From: Paludibaculum fermentans
Lineage (GTDB): Bacteria; Acidobacteriota; Terriglobia; Bryobacterales; Bryobacteraceae
Direction of reading: 5' to 3'
Assembly (NCBI RefSeq): GCF_015277775.1
Contig: NZ_CP063849.1
Coordinates: forward strand, 744,001 to 808,000
Length of the DNA: 64,000 nt
Both the position numbers and the translations under genes were made by a program. The notes beneath the pieces were generated by a model. It made no database searches. It saw nothing but the letters and a program-made list of their open reading frames with translations, and was not told where the DNA came from. Shown in pieces: positions 16,495 to 24,484 of this stretch. The first letter of the stretch is position 1; each line of letters starts with the position of its first letter.

Positions 16495-18996
16495 TTACCA
16501 ATCCAAATCTTCCCTCAGCCTGTCGAGCTGGTCGCGGAACTGACGCTTCAGGTGCTCGGCGTTGTCGTAACTGGTGGGGAAATGTCCCAACCCCTTGAGC
16601 TTCTCCTGAAAGGCCCAAAGCGAGAGGAGATCTTCCTTTCGCGCGCTACCGGTTTTGATGTCCGCATTCTTGAAGTAGGTAAAGATGCTGGGCCGGCCGC
16701 TTCTCATAAACTGCCCGTATGCTACGTCGAATTCCTCCTCGGTGAACTTGCCCGTCTTCGTGAAGAACAGGCCGACGAAAATATCACACGCCCGAACCTT
16801 CTTGTTGTATTCATCCTGGAGCCGCGTCCCGGACATGGCATCCAGGAAGTTCTCCCAGCGGTCAATCTGGAGATAGAGTCCTTCCTTGCGGAGGTCGTCG
16901 GTCCGCTGGCGAAAGTAAAGTTCGAAATCGTCCCGGTCTTGCTTCAACTCCATCGAAGAGGCGAGAAAGATCCGAATCGTGCGATCCCTCGCAGGAGCCG
17001 GCTGGGCCCAGCGCGGTAAGTCGTCCGTGGCGATACCATCCAATAGCCCGAGGACATTTACTTCCGAGTAACTGAGCGGACATTCCACTGTCAGGCGGTG
17101 GTGCTCCTTGCGCCGCAGCAGATCCTTCTCCTTGAAGAATCCGGGGACTGCCTCCGCCCGGCAGAGCGAACAGTTACAGGGGATCAGCTTCTCGACCTTG
17201 TCGCGGAGCCCCTGGAACGATGCGTTGACGGCATCCAGGTCGGCGGCAATCACGCTGAGAAGGGCCTTCTGCTCCGGACCACGGGCGCGCAGCTCGATTT
17301 CGTTTCCGTTCGGTAGCAACTCCACCAGCACCGACGTGCCGTCCCTTTGGAACAACACGCCCGTCACCCACGCCAGTTCCGGATCGTGCACAAAACGGTG
17401 CAAACGGACGGTCATGCGGCTGATGATGCCTTTGGGGAGGAATGCGTAGCAGTAGCGCAATACCAGATCCTCCGGCTGGCCCCACTCCGCCAAGCCTTCC
17501 GGCTTCGAAGGCGGTAGCAGTTGGGGAGCCAGCCAGGTCGGCGGCTGGCTGTCTCGCAGTTCGTAGCAAAGCTCAAAGCGCTGCATCAGCGCCAACAACT
17601 CGGGGTGCATCTCCGCGTACACCGAGTCCCTCCACAGGCGCTCGCAATCGCCGTCGTCGAATCGGCCTCGCTTCGCTTTCACGGTCTCGTCGTCGAGAAT
17701 CCGGAAGACCGCCTCCGTCGCCCATTCATTTTGGAGGATTACCGTGCGGGTGAGCAGCCGGTCGTCCTGAAAATGCAGGAACACGCCCAGATCATGCAGA
17801 TAGCGACTCAGGTGCCGCGCTTTGGTCCTGTCGAGTTCCAGATGCCTGCCGTAGATTTCGAAGAATTCGCTCTCCGGAATGTAGGGCACTTGCCTGGCGC
17901 GGGCTTCGACATCGGCCCGCACCTGGATCCAGCGGGCGGGCAACTCCTCGCCAATGTGGTCGAGGTGGCTGGCGAAGAACTCAATGCCCTCGCGCAACGA
18001 GGTGGCGGAACCGCTCAGTTCCAGATTGCCGGCATAGCGCTGCTTCACGTTGTCGTAGCGGCCGGCGATGCCCGCCATGTCGATCGCCTTGCTCCGGCCG
18101 CCCTTCTCGTTTTGGAAGATGAGCACCGGGCTATGCTCTCCAAAGACGTCGATCAACTCCAGCCAGTACTTGAACCCCGGGTCCGATACTGACTTCTGGT
18201 CCTTGCGAGTGTCGTCCACCAGCAGGTACAGCGAGCGGCGCGTGAGGAAGAACTGGTGCGTGGCGTGGTAGATCTCCTGGCCGCCGAAGTCCCACACATT
18301 CAGGCGGAAGCGCCGTCCATTGGGCAGATCGAATTCATGCCGGTGGATGGCGATCCCTCGGGTGGTCTCCTGCTCCGTGGGCAGCGACAGGCCGGGTTGG
18401 TACAAACGGCGGAGCAGGCTGGTCTTCCCCGCGCCACCCTCTCCGAGGATCAGCACCTTAGCCTCATACAGGTGGTCGACCTCACCTTGCGCGCGCTCGT
18501 GAAAGTAGTTCAGGACCGCGTCTTTCCCCTGCTTCACGATTACCGGCGGCGGACTCGTAAGCGGGCAGCCCTCGAGGTAGATGCCGCCTTCGCGCCAGGA
18601 TTCTGAACTCCACTGGACAGGGCAGTCTCGCCGAATGAGCGGAACGAGGGGAGAGAGGTCTGCAACCTGCGAGGCCACGAGATCGAGTGTTCGGAGGGCC
18701 GTCAGCTCAGACAGCGCCCTAAGGTCGCTCACTTGCGTATTTGAGACATTCAGAGTCTGAAGGCCAGTCAGCCCAGACAGCGGCCCAAGGTCGCTTAATT
18801 GCGTCCCGGAGACACGCAGCGTCTGAAGGCCAGTCAGCCCAGCCAGCGGCCCAAGGTCGCTCACTTGCGTACCTGAGACATTCAGCGTCTGAAGGCCAGT
18901 CAGCCCAGACAGCGGCCCAAGGTCGCTCACTTGCGTCCCAGAGACATTCAGCGTCTGAAGGCCAGTCAGCCCAGCCAGCGCCCCAAGGTCGCTCAC
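16495..18996 (-). CDS. Roco protein, C-terminal part: LRR - Roc GTPase - COR - TIR/DUF4062-like
   Basis: 833 codons, in the same frame as the ORF at 19036-19743; only a TGA at 19036-19038 separates them. The apparent ATG lies inside an LRR and has no Shine-Dalgarno, so this is really the continuation of one gene of about 1082 codons. Order in this ORF: five LRRs, Roc GTPase with P-loop GEGGAGKT (185-192) and switch WDFGGQE (235-241), NEKGG at the guanine-specificity position, then COR (about 360-590) ending in a Cys cluster IPCNCSLC (605-612). The C-terminal domain (about 673-833) has IRIFLASSMELKQDRDDFE, DIFVGLFFTKTGKFTEEEF and IFTYFKN, resembling DUF4062/TIR-like effectors. The architecture is that of an NLR-like sensor-effector. 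Confidence 0.8.
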   Translation of the reverse strand: MSDLGALAGLTGLQTLNVSGTQVSDLGPLSGLTGLQTLNVSGTQVSDLGPLAGLTGLQTLRVSGTQLSDLGPLSGLTGLQTLNVSNTQVSDLRALSELTALRTLDLVASQVADLSPLVPLIRRDCPVQWSSESWREGGIYLEGCPLTSPPPVIVKQGKDAVLNYFHERAQGEVDHLYEAKVLILGEGGAGKTSLLRRLYQPGLSLPTEQETTRGIAIHRHEFDLPNGRRFRLNVWDFGGQEIYHATHQFFLTRRSLYLLVDDTRKDQKSVSDPGFKYWLELIDVFGEHSPVLIFQNEKGGRSKAIDMAGIAGRYDNVKQRYAGNLELSGSATSLREGIEFFASHLDHIGEELPARWIQVRADVEARARQVPYIPESEFFEIYGRHLELDRTKARHLSRYLHDLGVFLHFQDDRLLTRTVILQNEWATEAVFRILDDETVKAKRGRFDDGDCERLWRDSVYAEMHPELLALMQRFELCYELRDSQPPTWLAPQLLPPSKPEGLAEWGQPEDLVLRYCYAFLPKGIISRMTVRLHRFVHDPELAWVTGVLFQRDGTSVLVELLPNGNEIELRARGPEQKALLSVIAADLDAVNASFQGLRDKVEKLIPCNCSLCRAEAVPGFFKEKDLLRRKEHHRLTVECPLSYSEVNVLGLLDGIATDDLPRWAQPAPARDRTIRIFLASSMELKQDRDDFELYFRQRTDDLRKEGLYLQIDRWENFLDAMSGTRLQDEYNKKVRACDIFVGLFFTKTGKFTEEEFDVAYGQFMRSGRPSIFTYFKNADIKTGSARKEDLLSLWAFQEKLKGLGHFPTSYDNAEHLKRQFRDQLDRLREDLDW

Positions 18997-19521
18997 TTGC
19001 GTGTATTTTGAGACATACAGCGTCTGCAGGCCCAGTCAGCCCCAGACAGCGCCCCTCAGGTCGCTCACTTGGGTATTTGAGACATACAGCGTCTGCAGGC
19101 CAGTCAGGCCAGACAGCGCCCCAAGGTCGCTCACTTGCGTAATTGAGGCATACAGTGTCTGCAGGCCAGTCAGCCCAGCCAGTGCCCCAAGATCTCTCAC
19201 TCGCGTATTAGAGACATTCAGCGTCTGCAGGCCAGTCAGCCCAGACAGCGCCCCAAGGTCGCTCACTTGGGTATTTGAGACATACAGCTCCTGCAGGCCA
19301 GTCAGGCCAGACAGCGCCCCAAGATCGCTCACTTGCGTGTTTGAGATATCCAGCGTCTGCAAGCCAGTCAGCCCGGACAGCGCCCCAAGGTCTCTCACTT
19401 GGGAATTTGAGATGTACAGCGCCTGCAGGCCAGTCAGCCCAGACAGCGCCCCAAGGTCGCTCACCTGCGTCTCGGAGACAAATAACGACCGCAGGGCAGT
19501 CAATCGAGCGAGAGGTCCAAT
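18658..19521 (-). repeat. Tandem 66-bp LRR-encoding repeat array (13 units)
   Basis: Thirteen consecutive units each encode a 22-residue LRR. Twelve are 66 bp and the eighth (18988-19059) is 72 bp. Total length is 864 bases, exactly 13 x 66 + 6. Units are very similar at DNA level, with shared blocks such as CCAGTCAGCCCAGACAGC on the plus strand, so recombination between them is likely. Confidence 0.9.
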
Positions 19522-19743
19522 CTCGATCAATAGTTCATTCTTGGCGCCGCCGTTCTCGGTATGCCGCCAGTCCCACCTCCGACCATCGACATCCAACCAT
19601 TCGCTCGCGAACGACACGGATTCCAGCCAGACCAGGTCGGCAATCTCCGCAGGGACCTCGGAGAGCCCGCAATTGCCCAGATCGAGAAAAGTGGCCCTGG
19701 ATTGTTTGTTCTTTGCGATGAGCTGCCGCGCAAGGTCAGACAT
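19036..19743 (-). CDS. Roco protein, N-terminal LRR part (ends at in-frame TGA)
   Basis: 235 residues starting MSDLARQLIAKNKQSRATFLDLGN, with GGAG about ten bases upstream. A leading capping region is followed by seven full 22-residue LRRs of the pattern LGALSGLTGLQTLYVSNTQVSD. The eighth unit is corrupted and reads DLRGAVWG then TGA. The reading frame continues past the TGA without any net shift (LGLQTLYVSKYTQVSD) into the Roc-COR part. If produced alone it would be a free LRR fragment. It is best read as the 5' part of one Roco gene spanning 16495-19743. Confidence 0.75.
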   Translation of the reverse strand: MSDLARQLIAKNKQSRATFLDLGNCGLSEVPAEIADLVWLESVSFASEWLDVDGRRWDWRHTENGGAKNELLIEIGPLARLTALRSLFVSETQVSDLGALSGLTGLQALYISNSQVRDLGALSGLTGLQTLDISNTQVSDLGALSGLTGLQELYVSNTQVSDLGALSGLTGLQTLNVSNTRVRDLGALAGLTGLQTLYASITQVSDLGALSGLTGLQTLYVSNTQVSDLRGAVWG

Positions 19744-20205
19744 TGGGTACCGACTCCAAATACCGATTCATTCTCGAAAACAGAGGGTGATTTCGAAATG
19801 ATTCTAGCAGCCCATCCCACCAGAGTGGGTACTCGAAACCGGCTGGGGCGTCGTCTGATGCGGCTTCCTCACGCCGCCTGGAGCGCTTAGCGCACTCCCA
19901 CGTGGCATTCCCCTCGGGGGACACCTGAAAACCGGCCAACGGAATCGTGGCTGGACAAGGGTTGCTATCCCTCGCCGGTGGGCATTGCGGCAATCCGTTG
20001 TCTCCGATTTGCTCCGTTCCCGCTTATGCCGGCTGCACCTGCTCAATGCTACGCGCCGTGATCCACGGACTGAAGGGACGAGCGAAGCGCGCTTCCGGCA
20101 ATGCGGGCGCGTTCAATCGGGGGCCGTGCGAGAATTCGGTTGGCAATGCGAGGGACCAAGGCAGGCGGAGGACGTCCCTTTTGCTGGGACGTCCCAGTCG
20201 CCGAA
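19744..20205. other. Intergenic region upstream of the Roco gene
   Basis: About 460 bases between the Roco start and the YciI-like gene, both on the minus strand. It should contain the Roco promoter, but no confident -35/-10 pair, tRNA or repeat was recognised. Confidence 0.5.
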
Positions 20206-20589
20206 TCAGTTGGCCGTTGGCGCGGCGGGCTGGCGTTGGACCACCGTGCGGTAGGGGATCACCTCGCCACGGAAGACCTTGTTCTTGACAGCCGGGTCGG
20301 CATCGAGAATCTGCTGGGCCGCGGCGGCGTCCGGGGCTTCCACCACAATGAGGCCGAAGAGCCGCTTGGGCTGGAAGGCTTGCCCGGCCGAGACCAGTTT
20401 GCCGGAGGCCAGCAACTCCCGGAGGTAGGCAGCGTGGGCCTGGAGAACAGGCATCTCTTCGGCGGTCACATTGCTGAGCGCAAAGTCCGCGCGCACCGGT
20501 TCAATCTGCAGCAGGAACTGGCGCACCGGTGGTGTCTGCGCAAACAGCTCCGCGCAGAGGGGGAGGATCAAGAGAAATCGTCGTCGCAT
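20206..20589 (-). CDS. Secreted YciI-like domain protein
   Basis: 127 residues from the chosen ATG (MRRRFLLILPLCAELFAQTPP), which gives a short signal peptide. The body matches the YciI/dimeric alpha-beta barrel fold: QFLLQIEPVRADFALSNVTAEEMPVLQAHAAYLRELLASGKLVSAGQ, with the late GEVIPYRTV. The family's conserved region around the His in the HAAYLREL helix is present. The Shine-Dalgarno is weak. Cytosolic relatives are small-molecule enzymes or binding proteins; an exported version is unusual, and the substrate is unknown. Confidence 0.75.
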   Translation of the reverse strand: MRRRFLLILPLCAELFAQTPPVRQFLLQIEPVRADFALSNVTAEEMPVLQAHAAYLRELLASGKLVSAGQAFQPKRLFGLIVVEAPDAAAAQQILDADPAVKNKVFRGEVIPYRTVVQRQPAAPTAN

Positions 20590-20988
20590 ATTTAGGATGA
20601 CGGAGTCCGAAAGGGGTTTGTTCTTTGCGTGGCGGGTCACAAGTGTAACTTCAGATGATCCCGCCGACTGGACCGGGGTGCAGTCCTCCGCCAGGTGTTG
20701 CAGCCCATGACAGAAGTAGCGCAGCCGCATTGGCACCGCCGCCGGTACAGGAATGGAACCGCAAGTGCCATTTCGAAGCCGCACCGAAGCGAGTCGCCTG
20801 ATTCAAGGTGGAAGGCCCGCGCCGGAGCGAATCCAAAGGGTGAGAAGTGGTCGCGGCCCACGGCAGTGTCGAGCCGGCGTCCGTGGGGCCGGCACAGGCT
20901 CGGGTGACGGGGCGCCGGAGTATCGAGAGCCAAATCACGAGCCGTGCGATTCGATTGGGAGCGAGAATGGCTGGGCGTCGAGGAGGGG
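20590..20988. other. Intergenic region, nothing recognised
   Basis: About 400 bases between two minus-strand genes. Only unsupported short frames occur. It presumably carries the promoter of the YciI-like gene. Confidence 0.5.
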
Positions 20989-21897
20989 CTACCAGCCCGG
21001 GGCGTTGGCGATGTCGGGCTGCATGTAGTGCATGATGGCGTAGATGCTTTGGATGCGATTGTTCCTCACTACGAACAACTCGCTGAGCAGGTTCCGTGGG
21101 TAGGGCGTACCGTCGCCGCGGGTGGCGCCGGGCGGCCGGTTGAAGACGGCAAAGGCCAGCACGACGCCGGCCTCTTCGTCGATGACCGGGAAGCGGCGGT
21201 GGTCGACGGCGGCGATGGTTTTGCCGAAGCCTTCCAGGGTAGTGCAGTCGGCCAGGACGACGATTCCAGGGATGGCTGCGCGCGGCGGGCGATTGGAGCC
21301 GGGGGCGGACGCGGTGAGGACGCCATTTTCAATGCGTGGGCAGCCTTTGACGGCGAGCACGCGGGAGCCGTCGTGGTGCTGCACGCCATCCAGGTAACTT
21401 TGCGCGGCGGCGACCATGGCCTGGCGCGAGGAGGCGGCCGCGCCGGAGGGCCGGGCCTGCGGCGGCGGCTCGATTGCGAAGCCCTTGCCATCGAAGATGC
21501 CGTCCGATTTGCGAGCCACGATGGATTCTCCTTCCGTGATCTGTCCATCCACGACGCGGATGCGCAGGGTGGCGAGATTGGTGAGGCCGCTTTCCTCGAT
21601 CTGGCCAAAGTAAGCTGCCTGGCCGGTGACGGGGTCCAGGTAGCGGCGCTGGACCTGGCCGAGCGCGGAGGCGGTGCTCCAGATGCCTGTGCCCGGTCTG
21701 GTGACGGCGGCGTTCTCGGTGTAGCGGAAGCCGGGCGCGAGGGGGGCGGCGGCCGGGTCGTGCTTCACGATTGCGGTCAGGTATTGGTCGAGTGCCTTGG
21801 CGAGACAGGGGCGATCGCAGGTTGCGGCCGCGGAGCCGAGCGTGCACAGGCTGAGAACCAGCAGGGCGCGGAAGATAAAAGAGAAAGATGTCTCCAT
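20989..21897 (-). CDS. Hypothetical secreted protein, probable NTF2-like tandem domain
   Basis: 302 residues starting METSFSFIFRALLVLSLCTLGSAAATC, a signal peptide. An alternative ATG seven codons upstream (21918) is possible; neither has a clear Shine-Dalgarno. Two similar halves appear to be present: LAKALDQYLTAIVKHDPAAAPLAPGFRYTEN and RQAMVAAAQSYLDGVQHHDGSRVLAVKGCPRIEN. Both have the helix plus ...HD... pattern of NTF2/SnoaL-like folds, and they resemble DUF8021-type proteins (inference). No catalytic residues can be assigned. It is divergent from the sigma-54 activator gene. Confidence 0.7.
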   Translation of the reverse strand: METSFSFIFRALLVLSLCTLGSAAATCDRPCLAKALDQYLTAIVKHDPAAAPLAPGFRYTENAAVTRPGTGIWSTASALGQVQRRYLDPVTGQAAYFGQIEESGLTNLATLRIRVVDGQITEGESIVARKSDGIFDGKGFAIEPPPQARPSGAAASSRQAMVAAAQSYLDGVQHHDGSRVLAVKGCPRIENGVLTASAPGSNRPPRAAIPGIVVLADCTTLEGFGKTIAAVDHRRFPVIDEEAGVVLAFAVFNRPPGATRGDGTPYPRNLLSELFVVRNNRIQSIYAIMHYMQPDIANAPGW

Positions 21898-22067
21898 TGA
21901 TAGCGTCCACGGTATCATGGCGGGCGGAGGGTGGCTGCTCTGTCGAATGGGCCAACTTTGGCGCCTTGCGCACCGGAACAGGCGCTCCTGAACGGGCTGG
22001 GCGCCGCGCGCGCCCCAGTTGGTGATCCGCCTCCGGCTACGTTGAACGGGCGTGCCGTTCCGGCGCC

Positions 22068-22121
22068 TGACCATCCCTGGTCTTTTTGACCACGGGCGGT
22101 CGGCCTGACCACCTGTGGTCA
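22068..22121 (+). promoter_or_regulatory. Three phased inverted repeats, probable activator-binding (enhancer) array
   Basis: Three related dyads: TGACCATCCCTGGTC (22068-22082), TGACCACGGGCGGTC (22087-22101) and TGACCACCTGTGGTCA (22106-22121). They are spaced 19 bp centre to centre. They lie about 90-140 bp upstream of a sigma-54 -24/-12 element and a gene for a sigma-54 activator, the classical location of upstream activating sequences. The repeats are seen directly; binding by the adjacent Fis-type HTH is inferred. Confidence 0.65.
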
Positions 22122-22206
22122 ACCTGGCGATGGGAGGTCACCTGGGCTTGCTCCGTTGTGGCCGCAATTCCTTGGGGGAAAGCTTTGCAATGGCGCCGCC
22201 TGGGAG

Positions 22207-22222
22207 TTGGCGCATCAATTGC
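22207..22222 (+). promoter_or_regulatory. Sigma-54 (-24/-12) promoter
   Basis: TTGGCGCATCAATTGC has TTGGC and TTGC with exactly 10 bases between the invariant GG and GC, matching the RpoN consensus. Predicted start of transcription is near 22234, 38 bases before the ATG. A weaker second candidate ends in TTTGC at 22184-22188. Confidence 0.65.
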
Positions 22223-22271
22223 AAAACCTATCTGTTTGCAGCAGCCACAGCACAACGCGAAACCGGAAGAA

Positions 22272-24419
22272 ATGAAGCCCCATCTACACATAGAACCTGC
22301 CGGATCCCTGCAGTCCCGGCCCGAGCCGCAGGCTGTCCTGTCTCCCTGGCTCGTCGAAAACGGCCTGAGAGAACTCCAGTCGCTCTTCCGTGCCGTCGTC
22401 TTCCACCCGTCTTCGCCCATCCTGATTGCCGATGATGATCGCAATTATCAGGAAGCCAGTGTGGGCGCGGGCAAGCTTTTCGGGCTGCAGCGGGAAAACA
22501 TCATTGGCCGCCGTCTCGACGACTTCCTGGCGCCCTCGGTCTCCTCACTCCTGCAGGAGCGCTGGCAGCAGTTCCTCAAGGATGGCGACCAGGTGGGCAC
22601 CCTGCAACTGCTGCGCCCGGACGGAAGCTCATACGATGTTGAATACCGCGCCCGCGGCAACGTACTCCCGGTCCGTCATCTGCTGCTGCTGAAAGACAAG
22701 CTCCCGTCATCCGGAGGAGCTGCCAGCGCCGAGGAGATGCCCAACTGGGTGCAGGACTACGCCCTGTGCCTTCTCGACGCCGATGGCCACATCGTTGCCT
22801 GGTACGGCGGCGCAGAGCGGATGTACGGCTACAGGTCAGAGGAAGTCCTTGGAGCCGGCCTTGCGTTCTTCTATCCGGCCGACGACAGGCAGCTCGTCCG
22901 AATGGAGCGCAAACTGCTGCGCGCGGCCCGGGAAGGCCACGCTGCCAGTGAAGCCTGGCACTGCCGAAAGGACGGCTCCCAATTCTGGGCGAACTCCGTC
23001 ACCATGGCACTCCGTGACGAAGCGGGTATCCTTCAGGGTTATGCCCGCGTGGTGCGTGACTTCACTGACCGGCATGAGCGCGATGAGGCACTCGATATCC
23101 GGCGCGCCGAGCTTCGGACCGAGGCCGACCAGTCCACCATTGCGGGCGTCGCCTCCGGCGAGTTCGAACGGATTGCCGAGATGAATGACCCGCTGCTCGA
23201 GATGCTCGGCTATACGCGCGAAGATCTCCTGGCCGGGCGCATCGTTTGGGCCTCCCTGACGCCGAAGGAGTACGCCGCCGCCGACGAGTTCGCCCACGAA
23301 GAGGGTTTGCGCTTTGGCGCCTCCAGTCCGTTTGAGAAGGAGCTGCTCCGCAAGGACGGCACTCGCGTGAGCGTGCGTGTGGCTACGGCGGTTCTCAAGC
23401 TGTCTCCGTTCCGCTGGATCAGCTTCGTGACGGATCTGCGGTCGGAACCCGGCGCGCAGGTTTCGCTGGATTCCCTGGTCGAGAAGCCGCAACACAACTT
23501 CCCGGAGATTGTGGGGTCCAGCCGCGTCCTGAAGAGAGTTCTCGCCCAGGTCGAGCTCGTCGCACCCACGGATGCGACTGTGCTGGTGCTGGGGGAAACC
23601 GGCACCGGCAAGGAGATGATCGCGCTCGCGCTGCACCGGCTGAGTCCCCGCCGCAATTTCCCTTTCGTCAGCGTGAACTGCGCCGCCATTCCGACCGGCC
23701 TGCTGGAAAGTGAACTGTTCGGCTATGAGAAGGGCGCCTTTACGGGCGCCCTGCAGCAGAAGATCGGCCGCTTTGAGATGGCGCACCGGGGGACGTTGTT
23801 TCTCGACGAGGTCGGGGACATTCCTCTCGAACTGCAGCCCAAGCTGCTGCGCGCGCTGCAGGAGAAGTGTTTTGAGCGTCTTGGGAGCACGCGTACGACT
23901 CCCATTGATATTCGACTTGTCGCCGCCACGAACCAGAACCTTACCCAGATGGTGGGCGATAAGCTCTTCCGCAGCGACCTTTATTACCGCCTGAAGGTGT
24001 TCCCGGTGACGCTGCCGGCGCTTCGTGAGAGGCCGGAAGACATCCCTCTGCTCGCGCGCCATTTCACGAAGAAGTACGCGGAAAGAATGGGCCGCCGGAT
24101 CGATCTCATTTCTTCGGCGACCCTGGCGGCCATGGTCGATTGGCCGTGGCCCGGCAACATTCGGGAACTCGAGAACTTTATCGAGAAGTCCGTCATCCTG
24201 TCCCGCGGCACCAGTCTGCGCGCACCCCTGGCCGAACTGCGCGCCACGACGCCGCTTCAGACCGGCTCCGCCCTGGAAGACGTGGAACGCGACCACATTG
24301 TCCGCATCCTGCGGGAGAGCGGCGGTGTCATCAGTGTGGCTGCCCGCCGGCTGCGCATCCCCCGCACGACCCTCAACGCCCTCATGAAAAGGCTGCATGT
24401 CTCCCGCACGGGTCTGTAG
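22272..24419 (+). CDS. Sigma-54-dependent transcriptional activator with PAS domains and Fis HTH
   Basis: 715 residues. Three PAS-like segments precede the AAA+ domain: about 45-140, 160-265 ([24 protein letters not shown]) and 285-395 ([23 protein letters not shown]). The AAA+ domain has Walker A GETGTGKE (441-448), the sigma-54 contact loop GAFTGA (488-493) and Walker B LFLDEVG (509-515). A Fis-type HTH ends the protein (about 670-710, [19 protein letters not shown]). There is no receiver domain, so the signal is probably sensed by PAS. ATG 22272 follows GGAAGA. Probably autoregulated from the sigma-54 promoter and dyads upstream. Target genes unknown. Confidence 0.93.
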   Translation: MKPHLHIEPAGSLQSRPEPQAVLSPWLVENGLRELQSLFRAVVFHPSSPILIADDDRNYQEASVGAGKLFGLQRENIIGRRLDDFLAPSVSSLLQERWQQFLKDGDQVGTLQLLRPDGSSYDVEYRARGNVLPVRHLLLLKDKLPSSGGAASAEEMPNWVQDYALCLLDADGHIVAWYGGAERMYGYRSEEVLGAGLAFFYPADDRQLVRMERKLLRAAREGHAASEAWHCRKDGSQFWANSVTMALRDEAGILQGYARVVRDFTDRHERDEALDIRRAELRTEADQSTIAGVASGEFERIAEMNDPLLEMLGYTREDLLAGRIVWASLTPKEYAAADEFAHEEGLRFGASSPFEKELLRKDGTRVSVRVATAVLKLSPFRWISFVTDLRSEPGAQVSLDSLVEKPQHNFPEIVGSSRVLKRVLAQVELVAPTDATVLVLGETGTGKEMIALALHRLSPRRNFPFVSVNCAAIPTGLLESELFGYEKGAFTGALQQKIGRFEMAHRGTLFLDEVGDIPLELQPKLLRALQEKCFERLGSTRTTPIDIRLVAATNQNLTQMVGDKLFRSDLYYRLKVFPVTLPALRERPEDIPLLARHFTKKYAERMGRRIDLISSATLAAMVDWPWPGNIRELENFIEKSVILSRGTSLRAPLAELRATTPLQTGSALEDVERDHIVRILRESGGVISVAARRLRIPRTTLNALMKRLHVSRTGL

Positions 24420-24484
24420 CGCGGCTACGGGGCCTGGGTGGGAGGGGTGCCTCGTGCTGAGGAGCAGCGGCGCTCGAGAGGCGA

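Noticed and set aside
18658..19521. Regular repeats resembling a CRISPR array
   Set aside because: The units are contiguous 66-bp coding repeats without unique spacers and translate into LRRs.
18741..19801. Plus-strand frames across the LRR array (repeated SVCRPVSPDSAPRSLT)
   Set aside because: Repetition is inherited from the LRR-coding strand.
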